This document shows positions 1 through 5,607 of a DNA stretch of 6,076 bases, in pieces. The notes below the pieces were generated by a model. That model saw only the letters and a list, made by a program, of their open reading frames with translations. It made no database searches and was not told the origin of the DNA. Each line of letters starts with the position of its first letter. Within the stretch, counting starts at the first letter, position 1. A program made the position numbers and the translations under genes. Source of the DNA: Rugosibacter sp. (GTDB taxonomy: Bacteria > Pseudomonadota > Gammaproteobacteria > Burkholderiales > Rhodocyclaceae); the NCBI GenBank assembly GCA_030652715.1, contig JAUSQB010000325.1, positions 1 to 6,076 on the forward strand, written 5' to 3'.

Positions 1-16
1 TGTTTCACGTGAAACA
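1..16. other. parS: parS centromere site (ParB-binding palindrome)
   Basis: The first 16 bases, TGTTTCACGTGAAACA, form a perfect palindrome identical to the well-known bacterial parS consensus. ParB (Spo0J) loads here, spreads as a CTP-dependent clamp and works with ParA to segregate newly replicated origins. The site lies about 4 kb from dnaA, matching the origin-proximal position of parS in most bacteria. Only 5 bp separate it from the mnmE stop codon. No parA or parB gene is in the window; in related genomes they often lie just beyond mnmE/mnmG, which would be off the left edge. Confidence 0.93.
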
Positions 17-21
17 CGGGA

Positions 22-1380
22 TTATTTGCCAATACAAAACCGGGAAAATATCTCACCTAATAAATCATCAGCCGAAAATTCTCCCGTAATGCTGGATAAA
101 GCGACTTGCGCCAATCGTAATTCCTCTGCACAAAGCTCAACCTGACCTAACTGCCGTGCCGCCAACGCCGACTTTTCAGCGGCATGATTTAATGCCTCAA
201 TATGCCTCGCACGCGCGAGTACAACATCTTCGCCAGCACCCATCCAACCGGCTACACGCAATAACTCATCCCGCAGCAAACTGATACCCTCACCGCTACG
301 TGCGGATAGGCAAAGATGGATGTGACCGTCAAGCTCGAAACGCCGGGGCAATTTACCCGCCAAGTCACCCTTATTTTCAATAACCAATCGCTCTACCCCT
401 GAAGGTAATCGTGCAGCAATCAGCCGGTCAGCCTCTGTCACTCCAACTCTCGCATCAACTAGCTGCAGAATAACATCTGCGCGCTCAAGCTCATGCCAGG
501 CACGATCAATCCCTACCTTCTCAACAGGATCATCTGTCACACGCAAGCCAGCCGTGTCAATAATATGCAATGGAATGCCATTGATCTGTATCGTTTCACG
601 CAGCACATCGCGCGTCGTTCCCGCATGCTCAGTCACAATTGCACGATCTTCACCCGATAAACAATTCAGCAAAGACGATTTGCCCACATTAGGCAAACCC
701 GTCAACACCACGTGAAGACCTGTCCGCAACAGACTGCCCGCACGCGCACGCAACAGAAGCTTATCCAGATCAACGCGCAAATTATTCAGGCGCTCAGCCG
801 CATCGGTATGCTGGAGCAAATCTATATCTTCTTCAGGAAAATCCAGTGTTGCCTCGATCAGCATGCGCAATTCAATCAAGCGACTAACCAAGCTCTGCAC
901 TTCTCGAGAAAACTCGCCGGACAAAGAGCGTAAAGCCGATCGTGCGGCAGCAGCTGTACCCGCATCAATTAAATCGGCAACCGCTTCGGCTTGCGCCAAA
1001 TCCATTTTTTCATTCAGAAAAGCGCGTTGTGTGAACTCGCCCGGATGTGCAATTCGCGCACCCAGTTCTACACATCGTGCCAATAACATCTGCATCACAA
1101 CCGGGCCGCCATGGCCCTGCAACTCAATCACATCCTCTCCGGTGAAAGAGTGGGGTGCAGAAAAATAAAGCAAAAGGCCGTGATCAATGACCGATCCATC
1201 TGCTGCCAAAAAGTCGGTGATGGTGACACGGCGCGGGTCAGGTATTGTGTGGCAAAGCTGAGTAGCAAATGGCAACAACCTGATTCCGGACACACGGACA
1301 ATACCAATGCCACCACGGCCAGGCGCTGTCGCAATAGCCGCGATAGTGTCTGATGTAGCGTTCGATGCAATACTCGACAT
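22..1380 (-). CDS. mnmE: tRNA uridine-5-carboxymethylaminomethyl modification GTPase MnmE (TrmE)
   Basis: MnmE is a cytoplasmic GTPase that, with MnmG, installs the (carboxymethyl)aminomethyl group at C5 of the wobble uridine of certain tRNAs, using a methylene-tetrahydrofolate-derived carbon. The 452-residue length fits the family. The N-terminal folate-binding domain begins with [21 protein letters not shown] (about 12-32). The helical domain is interrupted by a Ras-like G domain: P-loop GLPNVGKSS (228-236), GTTRD (254-258), DTAG (275-278), NKGD (336-339) and SAR (359-361). The protein ends in the diagnostic FCIGK, whose Cys is the conserved catalytic-site cysteine. I chose ATG 1380 over an upstream TTG at 1422 because GAAGG lies 5 nt before the ATG and the family starts here. 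It is the last gene of the minus-strand cluster in view, 58 nt after yidC. Confidence 0.97.
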   Translation of the reverse strand: MSSIASNATSDTIAAIATAPGRGGIGIVRVSGIRLLPFATQLCHTIPDPRRVTITDFLAADGSVIDHGLLLYFSAPHSFTGEDVIELQGHGGPVVMQMLLARCVELGARIAHPGEFTQRAFLNEKMDLAQAEAVADLIDAGTAAAARSALRSLSGEFSREVQSLVSRLIELRMLIEATLDFPEEDIDLLQHTDAAERLNNLRVDLDKLLLRARAGSLLRTGLHVVLTGLPNVGKSSLLNCLSGEDRAIVTEHAGTTRDVLRETIQINGIPLHIIDTAGLRVTDDPVEKVGIDRAWHELERADVILQLVDARVGVTEADRLIAARLPSGVERLVIENKGDLAGKLPRRFELDGHIHLCLSARSGEGISLLRDELLRVAGWMGAGEDVVLARARHIEALNHAAEKSALAARQLGQVELCAEELRLAQVALSSITGEFSADDLLGEIFSRFCIGK

Positions 1381-1385
1381 ACGAA

Positions 1386-1390
1386 CCTTC
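1386..1390 (-). promoter_or_regulatory. Ribosome binding site of mnmE
   Basis: GAAGG on the minus strand sits 5 nt upstream of ATG 1380. It decides the mnmE start: the alternative in-frame TTG at 1422 has no comparable signal and would add 14 residues not typical of the family. Confidence 0.7.
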
Positions 1391-1438
1391 AGCGCGGTCA
1401 GAGGTTGATTGAGCCTGATCAAGCTAGGCGAAACTCAC

Positions 1439-3067
1439 CTAGGCTGACTTGCTGCTTGCCTCAATGCGGCGGGTAATATGCCACTGTTGCGCAATCGACA
1501 ACAGGTTATTGACAGTCCAATACAACACCAAGCCCGCCGGGAAAAACAAGAACATCCCCGTGAATAAAATAGGCATCATGAGCATAACCTTGGCCTGCAA
1601 AGGATCAGGCGGAGCCGGATTAAGCTTGGTCTGAATAAACATGGTAACACCCATGAGCAGTGGCAGAACATAATACGGGTCTTGCGCAGACAGGTCTTTA
1701 ATCCACCCGATCCACGGTGCGTTACGCATCTCTACAGTGCCCTGCAATACCCAGTACAAAGAGATGAAAACGGGAATCTGGACGAGGATAGGCAAACATC
1801 CACCCAGCGGATTGATATTCTCTTTTTTGTAAAGCGCCATCATTTCCTGGTTCAGGCGCATTTTATCGTCTCCGTAGGTCTCCTTTAACTTAACCAGTTT
1901 CGGAGTAACCAGACGCATTTTTGCCATGGATTTATAACTTGCTGCCGATAGCGGGAAGAATGCCAGCTTGATCAAGATAGTCAGAAAAACAATCGCCCAC
2001 CCCCAATTGCCTATCAGCTTATGAATCATGCCTAACACCCAAAACAGAGGCGCCGCAATCACTGTCAGCCAACCATAATCAACAACCAAATCAAGACTTG
2101 GCGCAATGTTTTTTAGATTCTGCAACTCCTGAGGACCTGCATAAAGTGATATGGCACTTTTGCCATCGGCACCTACCGGTAAAATGACGCCTGCAGAATA
2201 AAGATCTTCGCCCACCGTCCGCATATAAAACTCGCGCGCAATACTCGCAGGCGGCAACCATGCAGCAACAAAATAGTGCTGAACCATAGCAAGCCAACCG
2301 TTATCTGCTTGGTTTGCAAATTTGGCTTTATTTTTAGCCAGGTCAGAAAAACTGACTTTTTGGAATTTTTCTGTTTCTGTGAATACAGCCGGACCAGTAA
2401 AAGTCGAGGCAGCCATCATCATGGCATTGCCATGTTCTTCTGCGGGTTTACCATCACGAGTAAATTGATAGTATGCAAAAGCACCTACAGGAAGGCCTTC
2501 ATGACGGACATCAATCTGGTAACTTCCACGGTGAAAAGTGTAAGTCTTTACTACCTGCCCACCAGCAGCCAAATCAGCAACAAGCCGAACATCGAGGGCT
2601 TTATCTCCCTCTTTCAAAAAACGTGGATCACTAGCTGCGCGCCATATGCTCCGATGGTTGGGCAAGCCCTCACCAATAACGCCTGATTGAGCCAAATACA
2701 CATGCTGAGCACCATCATCAAAAAGTACAAACGCGTGATTATTATCTTTGGTTGCGCGATGATTTTTGAGTTCCAGACGAACAATGTCGCCCCCTTGGGA
2801 TGAAATATCAACCAAAAACAAATCGGTCTCTACTCGAATAACTTCAGCTCTGGCAGCGTCCTTAATCGCGACGGCCGCTAAATCAGCCACTCCAACGCCA
2901 CTGGGGGACGGAACAGCACCAACCCCTACTGGCGATACCAAACCATTCGCAGGAGTAGCTGCTGTAACCAACGAACTCCTCGGCTGAACATGTTTTTGCC
3001 AGCCATCCCAAAGCATCACCAGCGAGAAGCTGAACACAAGAATCAATACTAATCGGCGGTTATCCAT
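1439..3067 (-). CDS. yidC: Membrane protein insertase YidC (Oxa1/Alb3 family)
   Basis: YidC inserts and folds inner-membrane proteins, alone or with SecYEG. The 542-residue length is normal for a Gram-negative YidC. An N-terminal membrane anchor (about 5-21, LVLILVFSFSLVMLW) is followed by a Pro/Val/Gly-rich linker (about 35-65) and a large periplasmic beta-domain (about 75-320). The conserved insertase core then has membrane segments near 334-350, 354-376, 421-441, 464-480 and 495-520. Family landmarks include SMAKMRLVTPK (380-390), the coiled C1 loop with GDDKMRLNQEMMALYK (399-414), NPLGGCLPILVQIP (419-432) and DLSAQDPYY (458-466). The hydrophilic-groove basic residue is Lys367, where E. 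coli has Arg. ATG 3067 is preceded by a weak GAG 6 nt upstream. The gene lies 38 nt after yidD, as is usual. Its stop TAG is 58 nt before mnmE. Confidence 0.98.
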   Translation of the reverse strand: MDNRRLVLILVFSFSLVMLWDGWQKHVQPRSSLVTAATPANGLVSPVGVGAVPSPSGVGVADLAAVAIKDAARAEVIRVETDLFLVDISSQGGDIVRLELKNHRATKDNNHAFVLFDDGAQHVYLAQSGVIGEGLPNHRSIWRAASDPRFLKEGDKALDVRLVADLAAGGQVVKTYTFHRGSYQIDVRHEGLPVGAFAYYQFTRDGKPAEEHGNAMMMAASTFTGPAVFTETEKFQKVSFSDLAKNKAKFANQADNGWLAMVQHYFVAAWLPPASIAREFYMRTVGEDLYSAGVILPVGADGKSAISLYAGPQELQNLKNIAPSLDLVVDYGWLTVIAAPLFWVLGMIHKLIGNWGWAIVFLTILIKLAFFPLSAASYKSMAKMRLVTPKLVKLKETYGDDKMRLNQEMMALYKKENINPLGGCLPILVQIPVFISLYWVLQGTVEMRNAPWIGWIKDLSAQDPYYVLPLLMGVTMFIQTKLNPAPPDPLQAKVMLMMPILFTGMFLFFPAGLVLYWTVNNLLSIAQQWHITRRIEASSKSA

Positions 3068-3105
3068 AACATTCTCAACTATTAAGCACTCATTAATTAT
3101 TATAT

Positions 3106-3327
3106 TTAGGGTACTGGATCATGACCACCAGGATGCCACGGGTGACAGCGAATCACCCGGCGTATGGTCAGCCATACTCCAACAATTAAACCATTTTTAC
3201 GCAGAGCTAATATCGCGTAATTAGAGCAACTAGGATCAAACCTGCAGCACCTTCCTATCAATGGACTGATAGTCCATTGATAGGAACGAATCATAAATAA
3301 GAATATTTTGACAGGCCAAGAGATCAT
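3106..3327 (-). CDS. yidD: Membrane protein insertion efficiency factor YidD
   Basis: YidD is a small, probably membrane-associated protein that improves the efficiency of YidC-dependent insertion; its exact mechanism is unsettled. The 73-residue product shows the family signature: an amphipathic N-terminus, YQWTISPLIG (16-25), CRFDPSCSNYA (28-38) with the conserved cysteines, GVWLTIRRVIRCHPWHPGG (50-68) and the DPVP end (70-73). It stops right after DPVP, lacking the tail of about ten residues seen in E. coli YidD, so it is at the short end of the family. ATG 3327 overlaps the rnpA stop in an ATGA arrangement (4 nt), which implies translational coupling; there is no clear Shine-Dalgarno of its own. 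Codons 14-26 contain a perfect 16-bp inverted repeat, described separately. Confidence 0.95.
   Translation of the reverse strand: MISWPVKIFLFMIRSYQWTISPLIGRCCRFDPSCSNYAILALRKNGLIVGVWLTIRRVIRCHPWHPGGHDPVP
3252..3286. repeat. Perfect 16-bp inverted repeat, 3-nt spacer, inside yidD
   Basis: Left arm 3252-3267 (TTCCTATCAATGGACT) and right arm 3271-3286 (AGTCCATTGATAGGAA) are exact reverse complements around GAT at 3268-3270; pairing stops at 3251/3287 (C/C). Six of the 16 pairs are G-C. It lies entirely in coding sequence, covering yidD codons 14-26 (RSYQWTISPLIGR), and so would form a hairpin in the rpmH-rnpA-yidD-yidC mRNA or a cruciform in DNA. No T-run follows on either strand, so it is not an intrinsic terminator. 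Function unknown. Confidence 0.9.
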
Positions 3328-3707
3328 TGAATGGCTAAGCGCTTAAGCAGATCGTCAATCAACGATCGACAATCTTTACGAAAAATACGCTTTGAAGAGC
3401 CCGGATCGCCCAAAGAGCGATTAACCCTTAAAACCACATCGCAGGATGGAAGTTTATTTGCAACCAAACGAAAAGCTTCACGCCCCTGCCTTTTAATCAC
3501 ATTTCTCAAAACAGCCTGCTTGACAAGTTTTTTCGGGACAACAACCCCAAAACGCGACAATTCTGGCTTTTCAAGCAATCGAAAATGCAAAACAAAAGGA
3601 GAACCCGGCTCACCTCGAACTATCCGCCGCGATAAAAACACACCCGAAAATTCACTCGGGTTGTGCAACCGCCTTTCAGGACCAAAGCAGAATGAAATCG
3701 GGATCAA
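3324..3707 (-). CDS. rnpA: Ribonuclease P protein component
   Basis: RnpA is the small basic protein that binds the RNase P RNA and helps it remove 5' leaders from precursor tRNAs. The 127-residue product has the family's N-terminal F-G-P-E-R-R-L-x-N-P-S-E-F segment (8-20), which contributes to the pre-tRNA leader cleft. It also has FGVVVPKK (53-60) and the basic helix [13 protein letters not shown] (68-80), the RNxxKRxxRE motif that contacts the RNA. The third position of that motif is Val rather than the Arg of many homologues. The start is a TTG at 3707: no ATG occurs anywhere else in the frame, and the TTG overlaps the rpmH stop as GTTTGA, giving a 4-nt overlap. No clear Shine-Dalgarno is at a useful distance, so translation probably depends on ribosomes finishing rpmH. 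A slightly different start cannot be excluded. Confidence 0.95.
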   Translation of the reverse strand: MIPISFCFGPERRLHNPSEFSGVFLSRRIVRGEPGSPFVLHFRLLEKPELSRFGVVVPKKLVKQAVLRNVIKRQGREAFRLVANKLPSCDVVLRVNRSLGDPGSSKRIFRKDCRSLIDDLLKRLAIQ

Positions 3708-3838
3708 ACCGCAAGATTATGGCGCCCCTTGGCTCGACGTGCACGAATAACAGCACGACCACCACGAGTACGCATGCGAACAAGAAAGCCATGGGTGCGT
3801 TTACGCCGTATAACGGATGGCTGATATGTACGTTTCAT
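3704..3838 (-). CDS. rpmH: 50S ribosomal protein L34
   Basis: L34 is a small, highly basic protein of the large ribosomal subunit. The 44-residue translation starts [20 protein letters not shown] and continues with [24 protein letters not shown]. This matches the nearly invariant family sequence and length throughout; Ile10 stands where Thr or Ile varies among homologues. ATG 3838 has AGAGG 6 nt upstream and a consensus-like promoter a few tens of bases further up, so this is the first gene of the minus-strand cluster. The stop TGA (3706-3704) overlaps the TTG start of rnpA. The rpmH-rnpA pair next to dnaA is one of the most conserved gene orders in bacteria. Confidence 0.98.
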   Translation of the reverse strand: MKRTYQPSVIRRKRTHGFLVRMRTRGGRAVIRARRAKGRHNLAV

Positions 3839-3844
3839 GAAAAA

Positions 3845-3849
3845 CCTCT
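3845..3849 (-). promoter_or_regulatory. Ribosome binding site of rpmH
   Basis: AGAGG on the minus strand, 6 nt before ATG 3838. It is the only good Shine-Dalgarno in the rpmH-rnpA-yidD set; the two downstream genes overlap their predecessors and lack one. Confidence 0.7.
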
Positions 3850-3868
3850 AGGTAAATAAAAACCATTA

Positions 3869-3897
3869 ATTAGAACACCTTATCAAGGTTTTGTCAA
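3869..3897 (-). promoter_or_regulatory. Sigma-70-type promoter of the rpmH-rnpA-yidD-yidC(-mnmE) cluster
   Basis: On the minus strand a perfect -35 TTGACA (3897-3892) is followed after exactly 17 nt by TCTAAT (3874-3869), 5 of 6 matches to TATAAT, though the mismatch is at the usually important second position. Transcription would start near 3862, giving a leader of about 24 nt carrying the AGAGG site. The spacer contains a small inverted repeat, ACCTT-ATC-AAGGT (3877-3889). Confidence 0.65.
3881..3893 (+). promoter_or_regulatory. Possible IHF binding site
   Basis: TATCAAGGTTTTG matches the IHF core consensus WATCAANNNNTTR at every defined position. It lies within the rpmH promoter and about 36 bp from the perfect DnaA box. 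IHF commonly bends DNA at origins and dnaA promoters in proteobacteria. The motif is short and degenerate, so a chance match is possible. Confidence 0.3.
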
Positions 3898-3928
3898 ACA
3901 AATCAACTAATCGCGACAACAGAATATC

Positions 3929-3937
3929 TGTGGATAA
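3929..3937 (-). promoter_or_regulatory. Perfect DnaA box (TTATCCACA) upstream of dnaA
   Basis: TGTGGATAA on the plus strand is the reverse complement of TTATCCACA, the high-affinity DnaA box. It lies 100 nt upstream of the dnaA ATG and overlaps the -35 of the candidate dnaA promoter, which suggests autorepression and/or a role as part of the origin. It is the only exact match I see in the rpmH-dnaA interval. Confidence 0.8.
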
Positions 3938-3959
3938 CTCTCATCTAAACAGCTAGAAT
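3931..3959 (+). promoter_or_regulatory. Candidate dnaA promoter overlapping the DnaA box
   Basis: A -35-like TGGATA (3931-3936, 4 of 6) and a -10-like TAGAAT (3954-3959, 5 of 6) are spaced by 17 nt. Transcription would start near 3966, leaving a leader of about 70 nt. The -35 lies entirely inside the perfect DnaA box, the layout expected for autoregulation by DnaA. The -35 is weak, so this is a proposal. Confidence 0.4.
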
Positions 3960-4037
3960 CCGCAGTCAAGATTTTTTCCCTGTCCAATCCGAATCAACCA
4001 AGAACGGTTGTTTTGCATTTTTTCCTACTTATTTTCA

Positions 4038-5405
4038 ATGCGCGAATTTTGGTCTATTTGTTTAAACTGGTTTGAACAGGAGCTTCCTGCACAACAGTTC
4101 AACACCTGGATTAAGGGGTTACATTTGGAGGTTGATCCAGGCGATAACGCCCGGTATCAGCTGATTGCTCCTAACCGGTTCATTATGCAATGGGTTCGTG
4201 AGCGCTATTTAACGCAAATCGAAAAACTCGGGCACGATTTTTTTACGCATCCGGTTACCATCCAGCTCTCTGTAAATGAATCAATTCAAGAAATTCCAGC
4301 AAGTTGCATAGAATCGGAAAATATTACAGAAACCCCCTCAAAAAAGGCCCTCCTCTCCCTAAAAAATAATGATTCTGATTATGCAAAAACCCATTTAAAT
4401 CATGAGTTCACATTTGATACTCTGGTTACCGGACGGGCAAATGACCTAGCCCGCGCTGCGGCACAACAAGTAGCAATGAATCCAGGTACGTCCTACAACC
4501 CATTGTTTATTTACGGTGGCGTTGGTTTAGGTAAAACTCACCTGATTCATGCTATAGGCAATTCTATCTATGCGGCTAATCCAGCCATGGAAATTCGTTA
4601 TGTCCACGCAGAAGATTACTTTTCCGATATGGTTCGCGCTTTTCAACAAAACAGTCGGGACAGCTTCAAGCAATATTATCGATCACTCGATCTACTACTC
4701 ATTGACGATATTCAGTTTTTTAACAGAAAAGATAGAACGCAAGAAGAGTTTTTCTATGCTTTTAATGCCTTGATCGAAGCAAAAAAACAAATAATCATCA
4801 CCTCTGACACCTACCCTAAAGACGTTCAAGGACTAGAAGAGCGATTAATTTCCAGATTTGACTGGGGATTAACCGTCACCATCGACCCGCCTGAACTCGA
4901 AATGCGCATAGCCATTCTGAAAAAAAAGGCGGAAGCTGAAAATATCCCTATCTCTGACGAGGTATGCTTTTTAATCGCCAAAAACCTTAGATCCAACGTA
5001 CGCGAACTGGAAGGCGCATTAAACAGGGTGATAGCTTATGCCGGGTTTCACGGTAAAGACATTAGCCTGGATGTCGCAAAAGACGCATTGCGCGACATTA
5101 TCAGCGCAACCAATCGGCAAATTTCGTTAGAGCAGATTCAGAAAACAGTATCAGATTTCTATAAAATAAAAATTGCTGAACTCCACTCGAAAAAACGGAC
5201 CCGCGCCATAGCTCGTCCTCGCCAAATCGCTATGTGGCTAGCACGGGAACTAACGTCACACAGCTTGCCAGAGATCGGTGATTTTTTTGGTGGACGCGAT
5301 CACACAACCGTCATGCATGCCTGTCGTACAATTACCGAAATAAAACTCAGTGATACAGAGACAAGCAATAACCTGCATATATTGATTCAAACATTAAAAA
5401 CTTGA
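4038..5405 (+). CDS. dnaA: Chromosomal replication initiator protein DnaA
   Basis: DnaA is the AAA+ ATPase that binds DnaA boxes at oriC, oligomerises and opens the duplex. The 455-residue protein shows all four domains. Domain I (about 1-80) has FWSICLNWFEQELPAQQFNTW, for self-association and helicase contact. A short variable linker II follows (about 85-122). Domain III contains FTFDTLVTGRANDLA, Walker A GGVGLGKTH (160-168), Walker B LLLIDD (219-224), sensor 1 TSD (255-257), the arginine-finger region RLISRFDWGL (269-278) and sensor 2 RELEGALNR (322-330). Domain IV carries ARPRQIAMWL and the DnaA signature GRDHTTVMHAC (419-429), which reads DNA. I chose ATG 4038 because the following MREFW aligns with the family start. 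An in-frame TTG at 4008 would add ten hydrophobic/aromatic residues. Neither start has a Shine-Dalgarno; the leader is pyrimidine-rich. It is divergent from rpmH and followed by dnaN after 202 nt. Confidence 0.97.
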   Translation: MREFWSICLNWFEQELPAQQFNTWIKGLHLEVDPGDNARYQLIAPNRFIMQWVRERYLTQIEKLGHDFFTHPVTIQLSVNESIQEIPASCIESENITETPSKKALLSLKNNDSDYAKTHLNHEFTFDTLVTGRANDLARAAAQQVAMNPGTSYNPLFIYGGVGLGKTHLIHAIGNSIYAANPAMEIRYVHAEDYFSDMVRAFQQNSRDSFKQYYRSLDLLLIDDIQFFNRKDRTQEEFFYAFNALIEAKKQIIITSDTYPKDVQGLEERLISRFDWGLTVTIDPPELEMRIAILKKKAEAENIPISDEVCFLIAKNLRSNVRELEGALNRVIAYAGFHGKDISLDVAKDALRDIISATNRQISLEQIQKTVSDFYKIKIAELHSKKRTRAIARPRQIAMWLARELTSHSLPEIGDFFGGRDHTTVMHACRTITEIKLSDTETSNNLHILIQTLKT

Positions 5406-5438
5406 TCATTAAACCGAATTTTTGAATTGTTAGTTGTT

Positions 5439-5447
5439 TGTGAATAA
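5439..5447 (-). promoter_or_regulatory. DnaA box (TTATTCACA)
   Basis: TGTGAATAA on the plus strand reads TTATTCACA on the minus strand, an exact fit to the relaxed consensus TTATNCACA. It is the best box in the dnaA-dnaN spacer and is opposite in orientation to the three weaker ones. Confidence 0.6.
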
Positions 5448-5474
5448 ACACTCAAAAGCAAAATAAACGAAATT

Positions 5475-5483
5475 TAATCCACA
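5475..5483 (+). promoter_or_regulatory. Weak DnaA box (TAATCCACA)
   Basis: One mismatch (position 2) from TTATCCACA; the 3' half TCCACA is intact. Confidence 0.45.
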
Positions 5484-5507
5484 ATGACGCACATTGGAAA
5501 ATGTTAA

Positions 5508-5516
5508 TTATCAACA
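5508..5516 (+). promoter_or_regulatory. Weak DnaA box (TTATCAACA)
   Basis: One mismatch (position 6) from TTATCCACA. It lies in the AT-rich part of the spacer and overlaps the ATGTT-N7-AACAT interrupted palindrome. Confidence 0.35.
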
Positions 5517-5562
5517 TGTATATAAGTAAGCTATTTATTTGAAATTAAAGATTTAAAATGGC

Positions 5563-5571
5563 TTATCCTCA
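5563..5571 (+). promoter_or_regulatory. Weak DnaA box (TTATCCTCA)
   Basis: One mismatch (position 7) from TTATCCACA, 36 nt upstream of the dnaN start; it could influence dnaN expression as well as origin opening. Confidence 0.4.
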
Positions 5572-5596
5572 GTTTTATTTAACCCTTAATAGATAT

Positions 5597-5602
5597 AAAA
5601 GG
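5597..5602 (+). promoter_or_regulatory. Ribosome binding site of dnaN
   Basis: AAAAGG with a 5-nt spacer before ATG 5608. It supports that start and contrasts with dnaA, which has no such site. Confidence 0.65.
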
Positions 5603-5607
5603 TTTAT

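Larger units (their letters stand above)
5406..5607. other. oriC: dnaA-dnaN spacer, candidate oriC or part of it
   Basis: This 202-nt non-coding stretch holds four DnaA-box-like sites: one fits TTATNCACA and three have one mismatch each from TTATCCACA. The right half (5501-5607) is strongly AT-rich, 22 G/C in 107 bases, and could serve as a DNA unwinding element. It also contains the interrupted palindrome ATGTT-N7-AACAT (5501-5517). No ORF or clear intrinsic terminator is visible. A dnaN promoter may lie here (TATATA at 5519-5524 with TTGGAA at 5494-5499), but the 19-nt spacing is poor. Origins of many bacteria lie beside dnaA; whether unwinding occurs here or upstream of dnaA cannot be told from the sequence. 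Confidence 0.55.

Noticed and set aside
1380..1422. Longer mnmE start at TTG 1422
   Set aside because: It adds 14 residues not typical of the family and lacks a ribosome binding site, whereas ATG 1380 has GAAGG 5 nt upstream.
1424..1442. Inverted repeat CTAGG-N9-CCTAG between yidC and mnmE, considered as a terminator
   Set aside because: The stem is only 5 bp with a 9-nt loop and no T-run follows on the minus strand. It overlaps the yidC stop codon and is too weak to call.
2276..2686. A 136-codon plus-strand ORF antisense to yidC
   Set aside because: It lies wholly inside the well-supported yidC periplasmic domain and has no recognisable domain or upstream signals. The other short ORFs across mnmE and yidC are shadows of the same kind.
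3331..3750. A 139-codon plus-strand ORF antisense to rnpA and the end of rpmH
   Set aside because: rnpA and rpmH on the other strand are unmistakable. The antisense translation resembles no family I know, has no ribosome binding site, and is a by-product of codon bias in the real genes.
3724..3850. Possible frameshift or second start in rpmH, since no long ORF is apparent there
   Set aside because: The 44-codon frame is complete and matches L34 throughout; it is simply short.
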